Source: Nitrososphaerota archaeon (GTDB taxonomy: Archaea > Thermoproteota > Nitrososphaeria > Conexivisphaerales > DTJL01). From it: a DNA stretch of 64,000 nucleotides. This document shows positions 1-7,659 of the stretch, piece by piece. The notes below the pieces were generated by a model. The model ran no database searches. It was not told the DNA's origin and saw nothing but the letters and a program-made list of their open reading frames with translations. The position numbers were made by a program, and so were the translations under genes. The stretch is taken from NCBI GenBank assembly GCA_021324115.1, contig JAJPJS010000008.1:22160-86159 (forward strand), given 5' to 3'. How positions within the stretch are numbered: position 1 is the stretch's first letter; each line of letters opens with the position of its first letter.

Positions 1-675
1 CCGACGCTGATCGAGGCACTGGACAAGTTACAGGAACCACCCAAGCCAACCGACAAGCCACTGAGGATACCGATCCAGGACGTTTACACGGTTACCGGTG
101 CTGGTACAGTTCCTGTGGGAAGAGTTGAAACAGGTGTGTTGAAGGTTAATGACCCTGTTGTGGTTATGCCGGCTGGAGTCAAAGGCGAGGTCAAGTCAAT
201 AGAGACCCACCATGTAGCCATTCAGCAGGCTGGACCCGGTGATAACATAGGATTCAACCTGAGAGGGATAGCCAAGCAGGACATCAAGAGGGGAGACGTC
301 GTCGGTCCTGTGACCAGCCCACCTACGGTCTCCAAGGAGTTTGTTGCACAGATCATAGTGGTTTACCACCCCACGGCGATCGCAGCCGGGTACACGCCTG
401 TCCTGCATGCACACACCAGCCAGGTGGCCGCCACGATCAGCGAGCTGGTTTCAAAGATAGACCCGAGAAGTGGTCAGGTTACCGAAGATAAACCAAAGAG
501 CCTGAAGACGGGTGACGCGGCCATCGTGAAGATAAAGCCTGTCAAACCGATCTGCATAGAGACATACAAAGAGTTTCCAGAGCTTGGTAGGTTTGCACTG
601 CGAGATTCAGGAAGGACTGTGGCCGCCGGTATCGTGAAGGAGATATCAGTCAAGGCGGACATACAGGTAAAGTAA
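1..675 (+). CDS. tuf: Translation elongation factor 1-alpha (EF-1A), C-terminal part
   Basis: The frame is open from base 1 to a TAA at 673-675, so the gene is cut by the window edge and only the last 224 residues are seen. They cover the end of the G domain linker and beta-barrel domains II and III. Recognisable family segments are IPIQDVYTVTGAGTVPVGR at the start of domain II and GRFALRDSGRTVAAGIV near the end of domain III. EF-1A is the GTPase that delivers aminoacyl-tRNA to the ribosome. Nothing suggests degeneration. The GTP-binding motifs lie upstream of the window and cannot be checked. Confidence 0.97.
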   Translation, partial: PTLIEALDKLQEPPKPTDKPLRIPIQDVYTVTGAGTVPVGRVETGVLKVNDPVVVMPAGVKGEVKSIETHHVAIQQAGPGDNIGFNLRGIAKQDIKRGDVVGPVTSPPTVSKEFVAQIIVVYHPTAIAAGYTPVLHAHTSQVAATISELVSKIDPRSGQVTEDKPKSLKTGDAAIVKIKPVKPICIETYKEFPELGRFALRDSGRTVAAGIVKEISVKADIQVK

Positions 676-808
676 AGCAGAACGATACCATCGGCTTGCT
701 TGAGCTCTGTGTAGAAGAAGACTCAGCGCAGCGTCAGTCAACCGAAGCGAACTCTGGTTTTATCCTCATGTCTTGAAGAGATAAGATAAAGGCATGTACC
801 GTAGTTGA

Positions 809-1714
809 TCAACCTGCCTGCCCGTGTCCTCCCAAAAAGGTCTCCTCTATCCTCTTATGCTTGTATATCACAACAGAAACCAGCCAGGAAATCACAAAGA
901 CGGATACCACGCCAGCCCCCATCGTCTCGAAATTCAGATTTGATAACCAGTTCCAAAACGACCCATTGAATCCCAATTCCCCCGCGAGAACCTGAAGAAG
1001 CTCTACGCCTCCGATTAGGAAGGCGACTAGCACGGAGATTACAGTTATTGTCATGTTATAGTAAATCTTGCGTATCGGATTCAGAAAAGCCCAACCATAT
1101 GCGAATCTCATCGTCACCCCGTCCGTAGCATCCACCAGCACCATTCCACATGTGAACATGAATGGCAGAATGAGTATCATCCATACCGGGACCGAGGAGG
1201 AGATGCCGACACCCACACTGATTGCAATTAACGCAACTTCGCTGGCCGTATCGAACCCCAATCCAAACAGGACTCCCACCGGATACATGTCTCGAGGTTT
1301 AGAGATGACTTTGAACAGAGGAGATATTAGCCGGTTCATGAATCCGCGCTTGTTCAACGTCTCGTCGAGGTGGCCGGAGTCTATCTTTCCAGTTCTTAGC
1401 CCCTTGTAAATTTTGTAGATTTCCAGCACAACTGCCATATTGAGGAGTCCTATCAACCAAAGAAAGGTTCCGGATATAGCGGTCCCCATTACGGCCCCCA
1501 TACTCTGAAGATAGGGGATCGACTGTGCGATCATCCTGGTCGATGACACAAGTGCAACGATCAGCACAAAAACTATGGTGGAATGTCCCAGAGAGAACCA
1601 TGCACCAACGGTCACCGGTTTCTTGCCCTGCTGCATCAACTTTCGCGTGGTATTGTCGATCGCCGCAATATGGTCGGCGTCCAGTCCGTGTCTTAAACCG
1701 AAAACATATGCCAC
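809..1714 (-). CDS. NiCoT-family nickel/cobalt transporter, main body (frameshifted gene)
   Basis: This reading frame (301 residues from a GTG at 1714) encodes a multi-spanning membrane protein. The NiCoT signature RHGLDADHIAAIDN lies at residues 8-21, and further family segments include FSLGHSTIVF and GLGFDTASEVALI. The family imports Ni2+ or Co2+ with high affinity. In full-length members the signature is in the second membrane helix, so helix I is missing from this frame. It is encoded just upstream in another frame (1693-1872), joined by an apparent single-base loss. The restored protein would be about 350 residues, normal for the family. A nickel importer would suit the [NiFe] hydrogenase operon at the far end of the window. 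Whether the protein is made depends on whether the shift is real. Confidence 0.85.
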   Translation of the reverse strand: MAYVFGLRHGLDADHIAAIDNTTRKLMQQGKKPVTVGAWFSLGHSTIVFVLIVALVSSTRMIAQSIPYLQSMGAVMGTAISGTFLWLIGLLNMAVVLEIYKIYKGLRTGKIDSGHLDETLNKRGFMNRLISPLFKVISKPRDMYPVGVLFGLGFDTASEVALIAISVGVGISSSVPVWMILILPFMFTCGMVLVDATDGVTMRFAYGWAFLNPIRKIYYNMTITVISVLVAFLIGGVELLQVLAGELGFNGSFWNWLSNLNFETMGAGVVSVFVISWLVSVVIYKHKRIEETFLGGHGQAG

Positions 1715-1872
1715 GATGCCGAATCCACCAAGAACGACCGAAACCTGCCGACTAACACCGAGGCCGCTATGCCTAAGAGGGTGGCGACCAAGATAATAGA
1801 GTACATAGAGATGATCTGCAGCCTCTCCGTCACGGTCAGACTCCTAAGAAACCCCCTGATTGCAGTCATCAT
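1693..1872 (-). pseudogene. Detached N-terminal piece of the NiCoT transporter (helix I, other frame)
   Basis: On the minus strand an ATG-ATG start at 1872 opens a 59-residue frame ending at TAA 1693-1695. It has a basic start (MMTAIRGFLRS) and then a hydrophobic segment, IISMYSIILVATLLGIAASV, which is what a NiCoT protein should have before its HxDADH signature. The downstream frame continues the family from about VVLGGFGIVAYVFGLRHG. The two frames overlap between about 1715 and 1765, and the second lies one base earlier, consistent with loss of one base. This is either a real frameshift, programmed slippage or a sequencing error. No long homopolymer is present at the junction. Confidence 0.6.
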
Positions 1873-2238
1873 CTGCTAAACATCGAAGATTGAAGACCAC
1901 TCCATTAATAAAAGTCACGGATTCTGTTTAAGGGAATACTACAAGTGAATCTCCCAACCGTTGTCTTCGAATTTACACTCTGGTGCATGCAACCGAGCCT
2001 GCCTCTTGGGCACGGATAACTAAATTCATCTTTATCATTAGTTTTGAAGCCGATTGGGTGCGGGCATGGTGGACCTTGACACCGACTGTTGCCGGAACCC
2101 TCCTCTTCGCGATAGGTTTTGCAAACCAAATATGATCTGGATGAGTATAAACAACGGCTGTTTTAGCTGGCGCTGTTATTGCAGGGAGGAAGTGGCCAAA
2201 GAAAGCTAAATAAATCCTAGATAATATGATTAAAATGA
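1873..2238. other. Intergenic stretch with no convincing gene
   Basis: These 366 bases lie between the start of the nickel transporter on the minus strand and the next gene on the plus strand. Both promoters should be here, but no strong TATA box could be assigned. A short GTG frame from about 1983 to 2144 would encode roughly 50 partly hydrophobic residues, but it has no recognisable family and no clear start signal, so it is not called. Confidence 0.4.
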
Positions 2239-2841
2239 TTGCAACTGAGAGAACCAGGCGCAGGATTTGCTGTCTGCTTGATGATTATTTGTTCACTTAT
2301 CATTCTAACTCTTCCAACAAATACAATATTGAGAGCAGCGGAGGAAACTCCTATAGGAAGCTACTCAAACGTCAGGTCGCCTACTCTGCAGGTGCAGGAA
2401 GTCGCTATACTCAAGCCAGGAATTACTTCATACAGTTTCCAAGCGTTTGAGCCAAATCCTTTGACAACCTACATGCCGACGAATGAAATACGAACGGCTA
2501 GTGCACATTCCGACGTGCCCGCCGCTTCAAACACATACTTGCAATACACTTTGCTTAATTTCAGGTCGGCATTACTGATGGACAAGAAACGTACAAGGAT
2601 AGAAATATATTACAGGATAATGATGATCCTTGAGGGGTCGCTCCATACCACATACGAGGTGGCTTTCCTCTCACGCCTTAATCATTCGACGGCTAAGCGG
2701 TATCTCGATGAGTTGCTCGCTCAGGGATTTGTCTTGAAAACAGAGCAAAGAGGACGACTAATGTTCGGTCTAACCGTTTCTGGCGAGAGGAGTTTGATGC
2801 AGTTGGAGTATGCGGTACGCCTCCTGAGGGCGCTCAGCTGA
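2239..2841 (+). CDS. Winged-helix DNA-binding protein (archaeal HTH_45-like)
   Basis: The last 87 residues look like a compact archaeal winged-helix domain: DKKRTRIEIYYRIMMILEGS, then a recognition-helix region with SRLNHSTAKRYLDELLAQGF and a wing with LKTEQRGRLMFGLTVSGERS. Such proteins are local transcription regulators. The first 113 residues of the long frame (a hydrophobic stretch, then a polar region) do not resemble a regulator. An in-frame ATG at 2578 begins exactly at the domain, so the real protein may be only 87 residues. The gene lies just upstream of the secreted protein/ABC permease locus and could control it; that is inference from position only. Confidence 0.55.
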   Translation: MQLREPGAGFAVCLMIICSLIILTLPTNTILRAAEETPIGSYSNVRSPTLQVQEVAILKPGITSYSFQAFEPNPLTTYMPTNEIRTASAHSDVPAASNTYLQYTLLNFRSALLMDKKRTRIEIYYRIMMILEGSLHTTYEVAFLSRLNHSTAKRYLDELLAQGFVLKTEQRGRLMFGLTVSGERSLMQLEYAVRLLRALS

Positions 2842-3058
2842 CAAAGCATTTTCAGCCGGAGCGCGCAATGTGGCCGTGGTTCCAGTTGCAAAGAGCGTTG
2901 CTATATAGCCCGAGTCGACAATTAGAGAAGAATGCATCAAATAAGAACAACTGAAAGAGTAAAAACTGCATGTTGTTACAAATTAATAATTTTTGCGCAT
3001 CTCAGATACCCAGAGTTTTTATGTCTCGTAATCCTCAGTGATATTTTGGTTGATCAAT

Positions 3059-3520
3059 GTGTCCGAAAAGACGGAGATTGGTCAAGGTGGCCAAGCATAC
3101 AGAAGGCTGGCCATAGTATTAATTCCATCTGTTACACTAGTGACATCATCGCTTATGCTGAGTGAGGCATTTGCCGGCATAAAGAATGGTTCACAAAATG
3201 TCGGCTGTCTTAATGTGTCGTATGGTAACTACTGCGAATTCGAGTACCCCAACGTGTACTATTCGTTGAACCCCTATCTTAGTTCGACGAACCCGTCTGG
3301 ACAAATTGCCTGCGTGGGTTTCTATGACCCAAGTTCAGGCACCTTGCTGTGTCAAGACATTACTCCAGGGAACTACGGCGATGGTTGGTCCTGTTCGACA
3401 TGCCCAGGCACCGTATACAGCCATTATGAAAGCCATTCACTACAAACCGTAAACATCTACGGTACTGATTACTACACTTACTGCTCATCACAGCCCTGCC
3501 CGACAAACCCGTCCTCCTGA
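3059..3520 (+). CDS. Small secreted cysteine-rich protein of the ABC locus
   Basis: No family is recognised. The protein starts with a charged segment ending in RR, followed by a hydrophobic stretch (LAIVLIPSVTLVTSSLML) and a likely signal-peptidase site near SEAFA. The mature part of about 115 residues is rich in Tyr, Ser, Asn and Gly and contains eight cysteines, including SCSTC and a final CSSQPC, enough for four disulfides. GTG 3059 was chosen; GTG 3038 is in frame and adds seven residues. The two-base gap to the first permease frame suggests co-transcription with the permeases and ATPase. It could be a substrate of that transporter, a surface protein or a toxin-like peptide. Confidence 0.6.
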   Translation: MSEKTEIGQGGQAYRRLAIVLIPSVTLVTSSLMLSEAFAGIKNGSQNVGCLNVSYGNYCEFEYPNVYYSLNPYLSSTNPSGQIACVGFYDPSSGTLLCQDITPGNYGDGWSCSTCPGTVYSHYESHSLQTVNIYGTDYYTYCSSQPCPTNPSS

Positions 3521-3578
3521 TTTGTCTCCAGCCCGTCCTTGCGATCCCGTATATGATGACGTGGGAGAGGAAGTCTGG

Positions 3579-4922
3579 TTGGCTACGAATAATGTTTATC
3601 TTCTATCTGCTCGAAAATTGTATCGAGAATTCAAATCATCGATTCTACTAGTGCTTGTCGTCACCGCAGGCGCGGCTGGGTGGATTGTCATTCAGTCGAT
3701 AGATTCGAGCGCGTATCATGCCGAAGCAACTTTTGCAAACACGATCGGCCCATACGTAGTTGTATATGATACGGGCCAAAATCAGACATTGAAACTACAG
3801 TGCCTAGCGCTACACTATAGTGTATGTACCCAGAGACTCCCCGAATCTGTGGTAAGCCAATTGAGCGCTATACATGGAATTGAAGCGTTCTATCCGTTGG
3901 TTATTAATTATACGGGCTACCTTCGATATAATGTCACAGAACAGGGCCAGACCTGCATTGGTAACGTATGCACTCCCACCAATCAGACTATACCCAGGGT
4001 CATCACCACATGGGGTAGTGCCGTCCTGAACGACAGTGGTTTTCCTACTTCGTTATTGGTGATGACCAGCGGGCGGGTTCCGATGCAGGGCGAAGCTGGA
4101 TACATAATCAGCTCCTCGTCGATAGACCCTGCGCTGAACGCTACCAATCCGGCCTATCTGAATAAGACGTTCCTGTGGGAATTTACAGCCGGCAAGAAAG
4201 TCAATTCTCCAATCATACCCTTCAACGCTACCTTCGATGGGATATTCGCCCAAAGTCCGGTCATCGGCGGAAAGTTCTCAGGCATCGAAGTGTTGTGGAA
4301 TTCCCAATTCCTTGAGCACGTACTTGGGAGCACGTTATACAATGAAAGCTTTGGAGGGCCAGGCGCTAATTATATCATAATCAAGGCGGATAACCTGAGC
4401 GCCATACCAAGTGTAGTTCAACAAGTGAACTCCATCCTGAATAGTACTGGTTGGACGGAATTCCAACCTAGATACGATCAGGCATTCATCTCAAGCCTTC
4501 AAAATCTTCAATCTTCATCTTTGTCGCTAAGTTCGTTGGCCGGATACATTTCGCTTGCAAGCGGTCTTGTTGCTGAATTAGCTCTGGTGTATCTCACCAT
4601 GAAAAGGCGAGGATGGGAAAGCGGCTTGCTGGTTTCGCAGGGGTGGACATCTGGGTCGATATCTAGATTCTATTTCAGTTACTATCTGATGGTTGGTGTG
4701 ATTTCGTACGCACTCGCGGTTTTAGCTTCCTTGGTTGTCACACAATTCTACACATTCAGTGTGGACGCATTCGGCACCGTCTTGGCCATCAACGCGACAC
4801 CGGAATGGACTACTCTTGCATTGGCCTTTCCGCTTGTCACCTGCATCTCAATATTCGGCTCTGTGCCGATTCTTGTACGAACAAGATGGCGTCGGTTGGA
4901 TGCCCTACTTAGGGAGTACTGA
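3579..4922 (+). CDS. MacB/FtsX-like ABC transporter permease 1
   Basis: The layout is typical of MacB/LolCE-type permeases: one membrane helix near the N terminus (SSILLVLVVTAGAAGWIVI), an outside domain of about 280 residues, then three C-terminal helices. SARKLYRE before helix 1 and MKRRGWESGLLVSQGW in the first cytoplasmic loop are shared with the next gene, so the two are paralogues. The ectodomain has many N-glycosylation sequons (NQT, NYT, NVT, NDS, NKT, NES) and at least four cysteines. Alignment with the paralogue favours TTG 3579, with GGGAGAGG about ten bases upstream; TTG 3522 and GTG 3561 are in-frame alternatives. It probably forms a heterodimer with its neighbour. The substrate is unknown. 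Confidence 0.75.
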   Translation: MATNNVYLLSARKLYREFKSSILLVLVVTAGAAGWIVIQSIDSSAYHAEATFANTIGPYVVVYDTGQNQTLKLQCLALHYSVCTQRLPESVVSQLSAIHGIEAFYPLVINYTGYLRYNVTEQGQTCIGNVCTPTNQTIPRVITTWGSAVLNDSGFPTSLLVMTSGRVPMQGEAGYIISSSSIDPALNATNPAYLNKTFLWEFTAGKKVNSPIIPFNATFDGIFAQSPVIGGKFSGIEVLWNSQFLEHVLGSTLYNESFGGPGANYIIIKADNLSAIPSVVQQVNSILNSTGWTEFQPRYDQAFISSLQNLQSSSLSLSSLAGYISLASGLVAELALVYLTMKRRGWESGLLVSQGWTSGSISRFYFSYYLMVGVISYALAVLASLVVTQFYTFSVDAFGTVLAINATPEWTTLALAFPLVTCISIFGSVPILVRTRWRRLDALLREY

Positions 4923-4928
4923 CGAAAC

Positions 4929-6155
4929 ATGGTTTCGCTGGGAGTCCTATTTGTAGCCTCTGCCAGAAAAGTTTATCGAGAAAGAGGGTGGTCTACCGGT
5001 ATGATAGTGGTTTTCTCAATTAGCCTTGTTATCGGTATGGTCATTCCATCTATAGGTTACGGCTTGCAGCTCGGTTTACAAAGCTACATGAATACGGTAT
5101 TCACATATGTGGTTGTGGCCAATGCCGGAGGCTGCAATGAACCTGGTCTAGACTATTGCCTGAATATTACTACTTCATTGATAAACAACATATCATCTAT
5201 TCGCGATATCCAAAACGTGTATCCAGTGGCCGTGAACCAAACAGACATCATTCAGCTGATCGCATTCAACGGTTCAACGGTGAAGGACTATCATGACTTC
5301 GATAGCGTGGTAATGGGGGGTCCAAACGGCCTTCCTCCAGACATGGTGACTACACTATGCAGCAAAATAATCGGAAATTCTGGATTTCTACTAGATTCAG
5401 CGCTTATCAACCAACTTCCGCCATCAAATAACTCCTTGTATACGGTATGCATTAACTGTTATCCCACAGGAATGCAGCCTTTCAATGCTTCATTGGAGGG
5501 AACCTGTGCTGAAAGCTCTCTGCTTACAAACGTAGACCTGATTTGGAATGCCACGTTTCTTCAGAACGTTCTTGGCGGTGAATCCTATAGGTCATCATTT
5601 GATAACAGCGGATTCGTGCTGGTCAAGGTGGACAACGTTAGAAATGTCGAAGGGGTTGTAAAGACTCTTGCTGGATCTCTAGGACAATTTGGCCTTACCC
5701 CTATTTATGATCAGGCGAATCTGCTCAATGCACAGTCCCTTGAATCCAACCTAGCCCTGCCATACACGATTATCGGGGGTGCCGCTATTGCCGCCGGGGG
5801 ACTGCTCATGATACTCGTCTCTTACATTTCCACCGTGAGGCGTCGCTGGGAATCAGGCCTGCTAGAGACCCAAGGCTGGAGCCGAAAGGAAATTTTCAGA
5901 TTTCAAACCGTATATCTCCTCTTACTCTCTTGCGCATCTTTCACAATTTCAATGGCATTCTCATTTGTCGTCTTGCCGTTTCTGTCTACGAATCTGGCCA
6001 TTTACGGCCAAATAATCGCAATTAAGCCTTCAACAAATGATTTGTTCTATTTGATCGGCTTGATTTTTTCCGTTGCCGTTCCCTTCGCCTCATCATTTCT
6101 TTCATATTTGTCTGCGGGGAAGCACTCCCTGGATCAAACATTGAGGGAGAATTGA
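4929..6155 (+). CDS. MacB/FtsX-like ABC transporter permease 2
   Basis: A paralogue of the preceding gene: SARKVYRE near the start, helix 1 (TGMIVVFSISLVIGMVIPSI), a large outside domain, and three C-terminal helices. The cytoplasmic RRRWESGLLETQGWSRKEI matches the loop of permease 1. The ectodomain also carries sequons and paired cysteines (GGCNEPGLDYC, VCINC). The start is ATG 4929, six bases after the previous stop, and the end overlaps the ATPase gene by TGATG. Two unequal permeases with one ATPase suggest a heterodimeric mechanotransmission-type ABC complex rather than a 12-helix importer. The substrate is unknown; the adjacent secreted cysteine-rich protein is the obvious candidate. Confidence 0.75.
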   Translation: MVSLGVLFVASARKVYRERGWSTGMIVVFSISLVIGMVIPSIGYGLQLGLQSYMNTVFTYVVVANAGGCNEPGLDYCLNITTSLINNISSIRDIQNVYPVAVNQTDIIQLIAFNGSTVKDYHDFDSVVMGGPNGLPPDMVTTLCSKIIGNSGFLLDSALINQLPPSNNSLYTVCINCYPTGMQPFNASLEGTCAESSLLTNVDLIWNATFLQNVLGGESYRSSFDNSGFVLVKVDNVRNVEGVVKTLAGSLGQFGLTPIYDQANLLNAQSLESNLALPYTIIGGAAIAAGGLLMILVSYISTVRRRWESGLLETQGWSRKEIFRFQTVYLLLLSCASFTISMAFSFVVLPFLSTNLAIYGQIIAIKPSTNDLFYLIGLIFSVAVPFASSFLSYLSAGKHSLDQTLREN

Positions 6156-6796
6156 TGGATGGCATTAACCTAAAAGGCATTTTCAAAGCGTATGGTGCAA
6201 TCAGGGTCCTTGAAGACGTATCTGTTGACATCGACTCAGGCGAAGTTCTCTGCGTCGTGGGTCCGAGTGGTTGTGGTAAATCCACCTTTCTCAAAATTCT
6301 CGCCTTGATTACAATGCCGGATGCTGGATCGATGAAGATCGGCGGGACCGATGTAGCCAGCATGAACCAAAAGGAGCTGGAAAATTTCAGAAGGAAGAAG
6401 ATAGCTTATTCATTTCAGGAACCTCTATTGTTACCCTATCTTTCAGCCTTTGAAAACATAGCGTGCGTAGTAGGTGCCCCTAGAGATATTGTCGTTGATG
6501 TCATGAAACAGTTCAGATTGGGAAATAGAATGAACCATACACCCACTAAACTTAGCGTGGGTGAAAAGAAAAGGGTTGACATAGCTCGCGCACTTCTAAG
6601 GAATACCGATTTTCTGATTACCGATGAACCATTGTCTAATCTTGACCCCGGAACCAGCGAGGTCGTGATGATGAAGTTGATGGAATATGCAAGCAGAGGC
6701 AAGACTGTGGTATATTCCTCTGTCGAACCCGCTGAAGCAAGATATGCGGATAAGGTGTTGAACATGTTGACATCCCCCCACGGCCAAAGCCCGTGA
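6155..6796 (+). CDS. ABC transporter ATPase, LolD/MacB type, unusual H-loop
   Basis: About 213 residues, a single ABC domain. Walker A is GPSGCGKST, the Q-loop SFQEPLLL, the signature LSVGEKKRV (instead of LSGGQ), Walker B FLITDEP and the D-loop SNLDP. Where LolD-type ATPases have a histidine (usually VTHD), this protein reads VVYSSVEPAEA, so the switch histidine seems absent. The gene overlaps permease 2 by TGATG (TTG 6152 is an in-frame alternative), so the two are translationally coupled. It should power the two permeases. The altered signature and missing histidine raise the question of whether the ATPase is slow or works by a modified mechanism. Confidence 0.85.
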   Translation: MDGINLKGIFKAYGAIRVLEDVSVDIDSGEVLCVVGPSGCGKSTFLKILALITMPDAGSMKIGGTDVASMNQKELENFRRKKIAYSFQEPLLLPYLSAFENIACVVGAPRDIVVDVMKQFRLGNRMNHTPTKLSVGEKKRVDIARALLRNTDFLITDEPLSNLDPGTSEVVMMKLMEYASRGKTVVYSSVEPAEARYADKVLNMLTSPHGQSP

Positions 6797-7340
6797 GATT
6801 CCCCATCACCTCGGGGAGTCGCGGTTCTTGCTTCATGTATGTTTTGCACTCAATAGAGCTTCTGCTCTCCGGCTCCCACACGCATCCGTCCTGCGCCAAA
6901 AGCAAGGATTGCACCATCAGCTAGCTATTGCTAACCTTTGCAGTTATCGCGGCTACCTACGCTATTCTATTTGTTTTACTTTGTTTTTGCCTTGCTTAAT
7001 CTTCCAGAACCCCCATGCCTATCTAGAATAGGAGACTTATTTGGGGTCTCGTTTCGGACATCCCATCTACATCTTAGCTTGTATACCTGCTTTGATCCTG
7101 TTTTATTAAGCTCAGAACAAGTATTAAATTTGAACATTTAATGATGCGATTAATCTTGATAGCTTATGGCTGAGGCGTCTGGGCTTACGCTCGGTATCCA
7201 GTCATGCATCTGCTTCATCATCTGACCGTACTTCTGACGAGATGGTGAAACCTTCCTGAAGGAGTTGTTCATTCCTATCTACGGTCGTAGGGCAATTGTA
7301 TTTTATCATGTTCCGCGCTAGTTCAAGAACCGGTCGATTA
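6797..7340. other. AT-rich intergenic region between the ABC locus and tRNA-Lys
   Basis: No reading frame here has a recognisable family, a good start or coding-like composition on either strand. The stretch 7090-7160 is very AT-rich. The tRNA-Lys 3' end faces this region, which is where an integrated element would begin, but no integrase fragment and no second copy of the tRNA 3' sequence was seen. Confidence 0.4.
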
Positions 7341-7414
7341 CGGGCCTGGTGGGATTCGAACCCATGACCCGTCGGTTAAGAGCCGACTGCTCTACCTGGC
7401 TGAGCTACAGGCCC
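7341..7414 (-). tRNA. tRNA-Lys (anticodon CTT)
   Basis: On the minus strand the acceptor arms GGGCCTG and CAGGCCC pair over seven bases, with discriminator G. The D arm has GCTC/GAGC. The anticodon stem is GTCGG/CCGAC with loop CTCTTAA, giving anticodon CTT for lysine AAG codons. The T arm contains GTTCGAATCCC. There is no intron and CCA is not encoded. A TATA-like box lies about 25 bases upstream. Confidence 0.96.
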
Positions 7415-7438
7415 CGTTGTAGCGACGGCTCGAATAGC

Positions 7439-7446
7439 ATATTTAA
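7439..7446 (-). promoter_or_regulatory. TATA box of tRNA-Lys
   Basis: On the minus strand TTAAATAT sits 25 to 32 bases before the first base of the tRNA, the expected place of an archaeal box A for a transcript starting at or near the mature 5' end. Confidence 0.6.
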
Positions 7447-7659
7447 GCGTTAGAACCTAGTTTCAGTTGTATAAAATCAGTTGGTAGGTACATTACAGGC
7501 GTATCTATTCAAAACTGTTACGGCTTTCTGAACACATTTTACACATCTTCGCTAAATTTATGTCTGGGAGCAGCCGGGAACGGGATAAAAGACGTCAATA
7601 TTGATTCTTGTATCAGCTTTATAAACCGACTGAGACGAAAGGGTACATAACGAACGGAG

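Noticed and set aside
1983-2147. A GTG frame of about 50 residues with a hydrophobic WWTLTPTVAGTLLFAIGFAN segment.
   Set aside because: No start signal, no family, and the strand-frame composition is not clearly coding; it could be a chance frame or a relic.
7141-7180. ATGATGC followed by CTGA, resembling boxes of a C/D guide RNA.
   Set aside because: The C box deviates from the consensus at its last base, no C'/D' pair was found, and the terminal stem is missing.
7341-7414. tRNA-Lys as attachment site of an integrated element.
   Set aside because: The orientation fits, but no integrase gene and no repeated 3' tRNA sequence were seen, so no attachment site is called.
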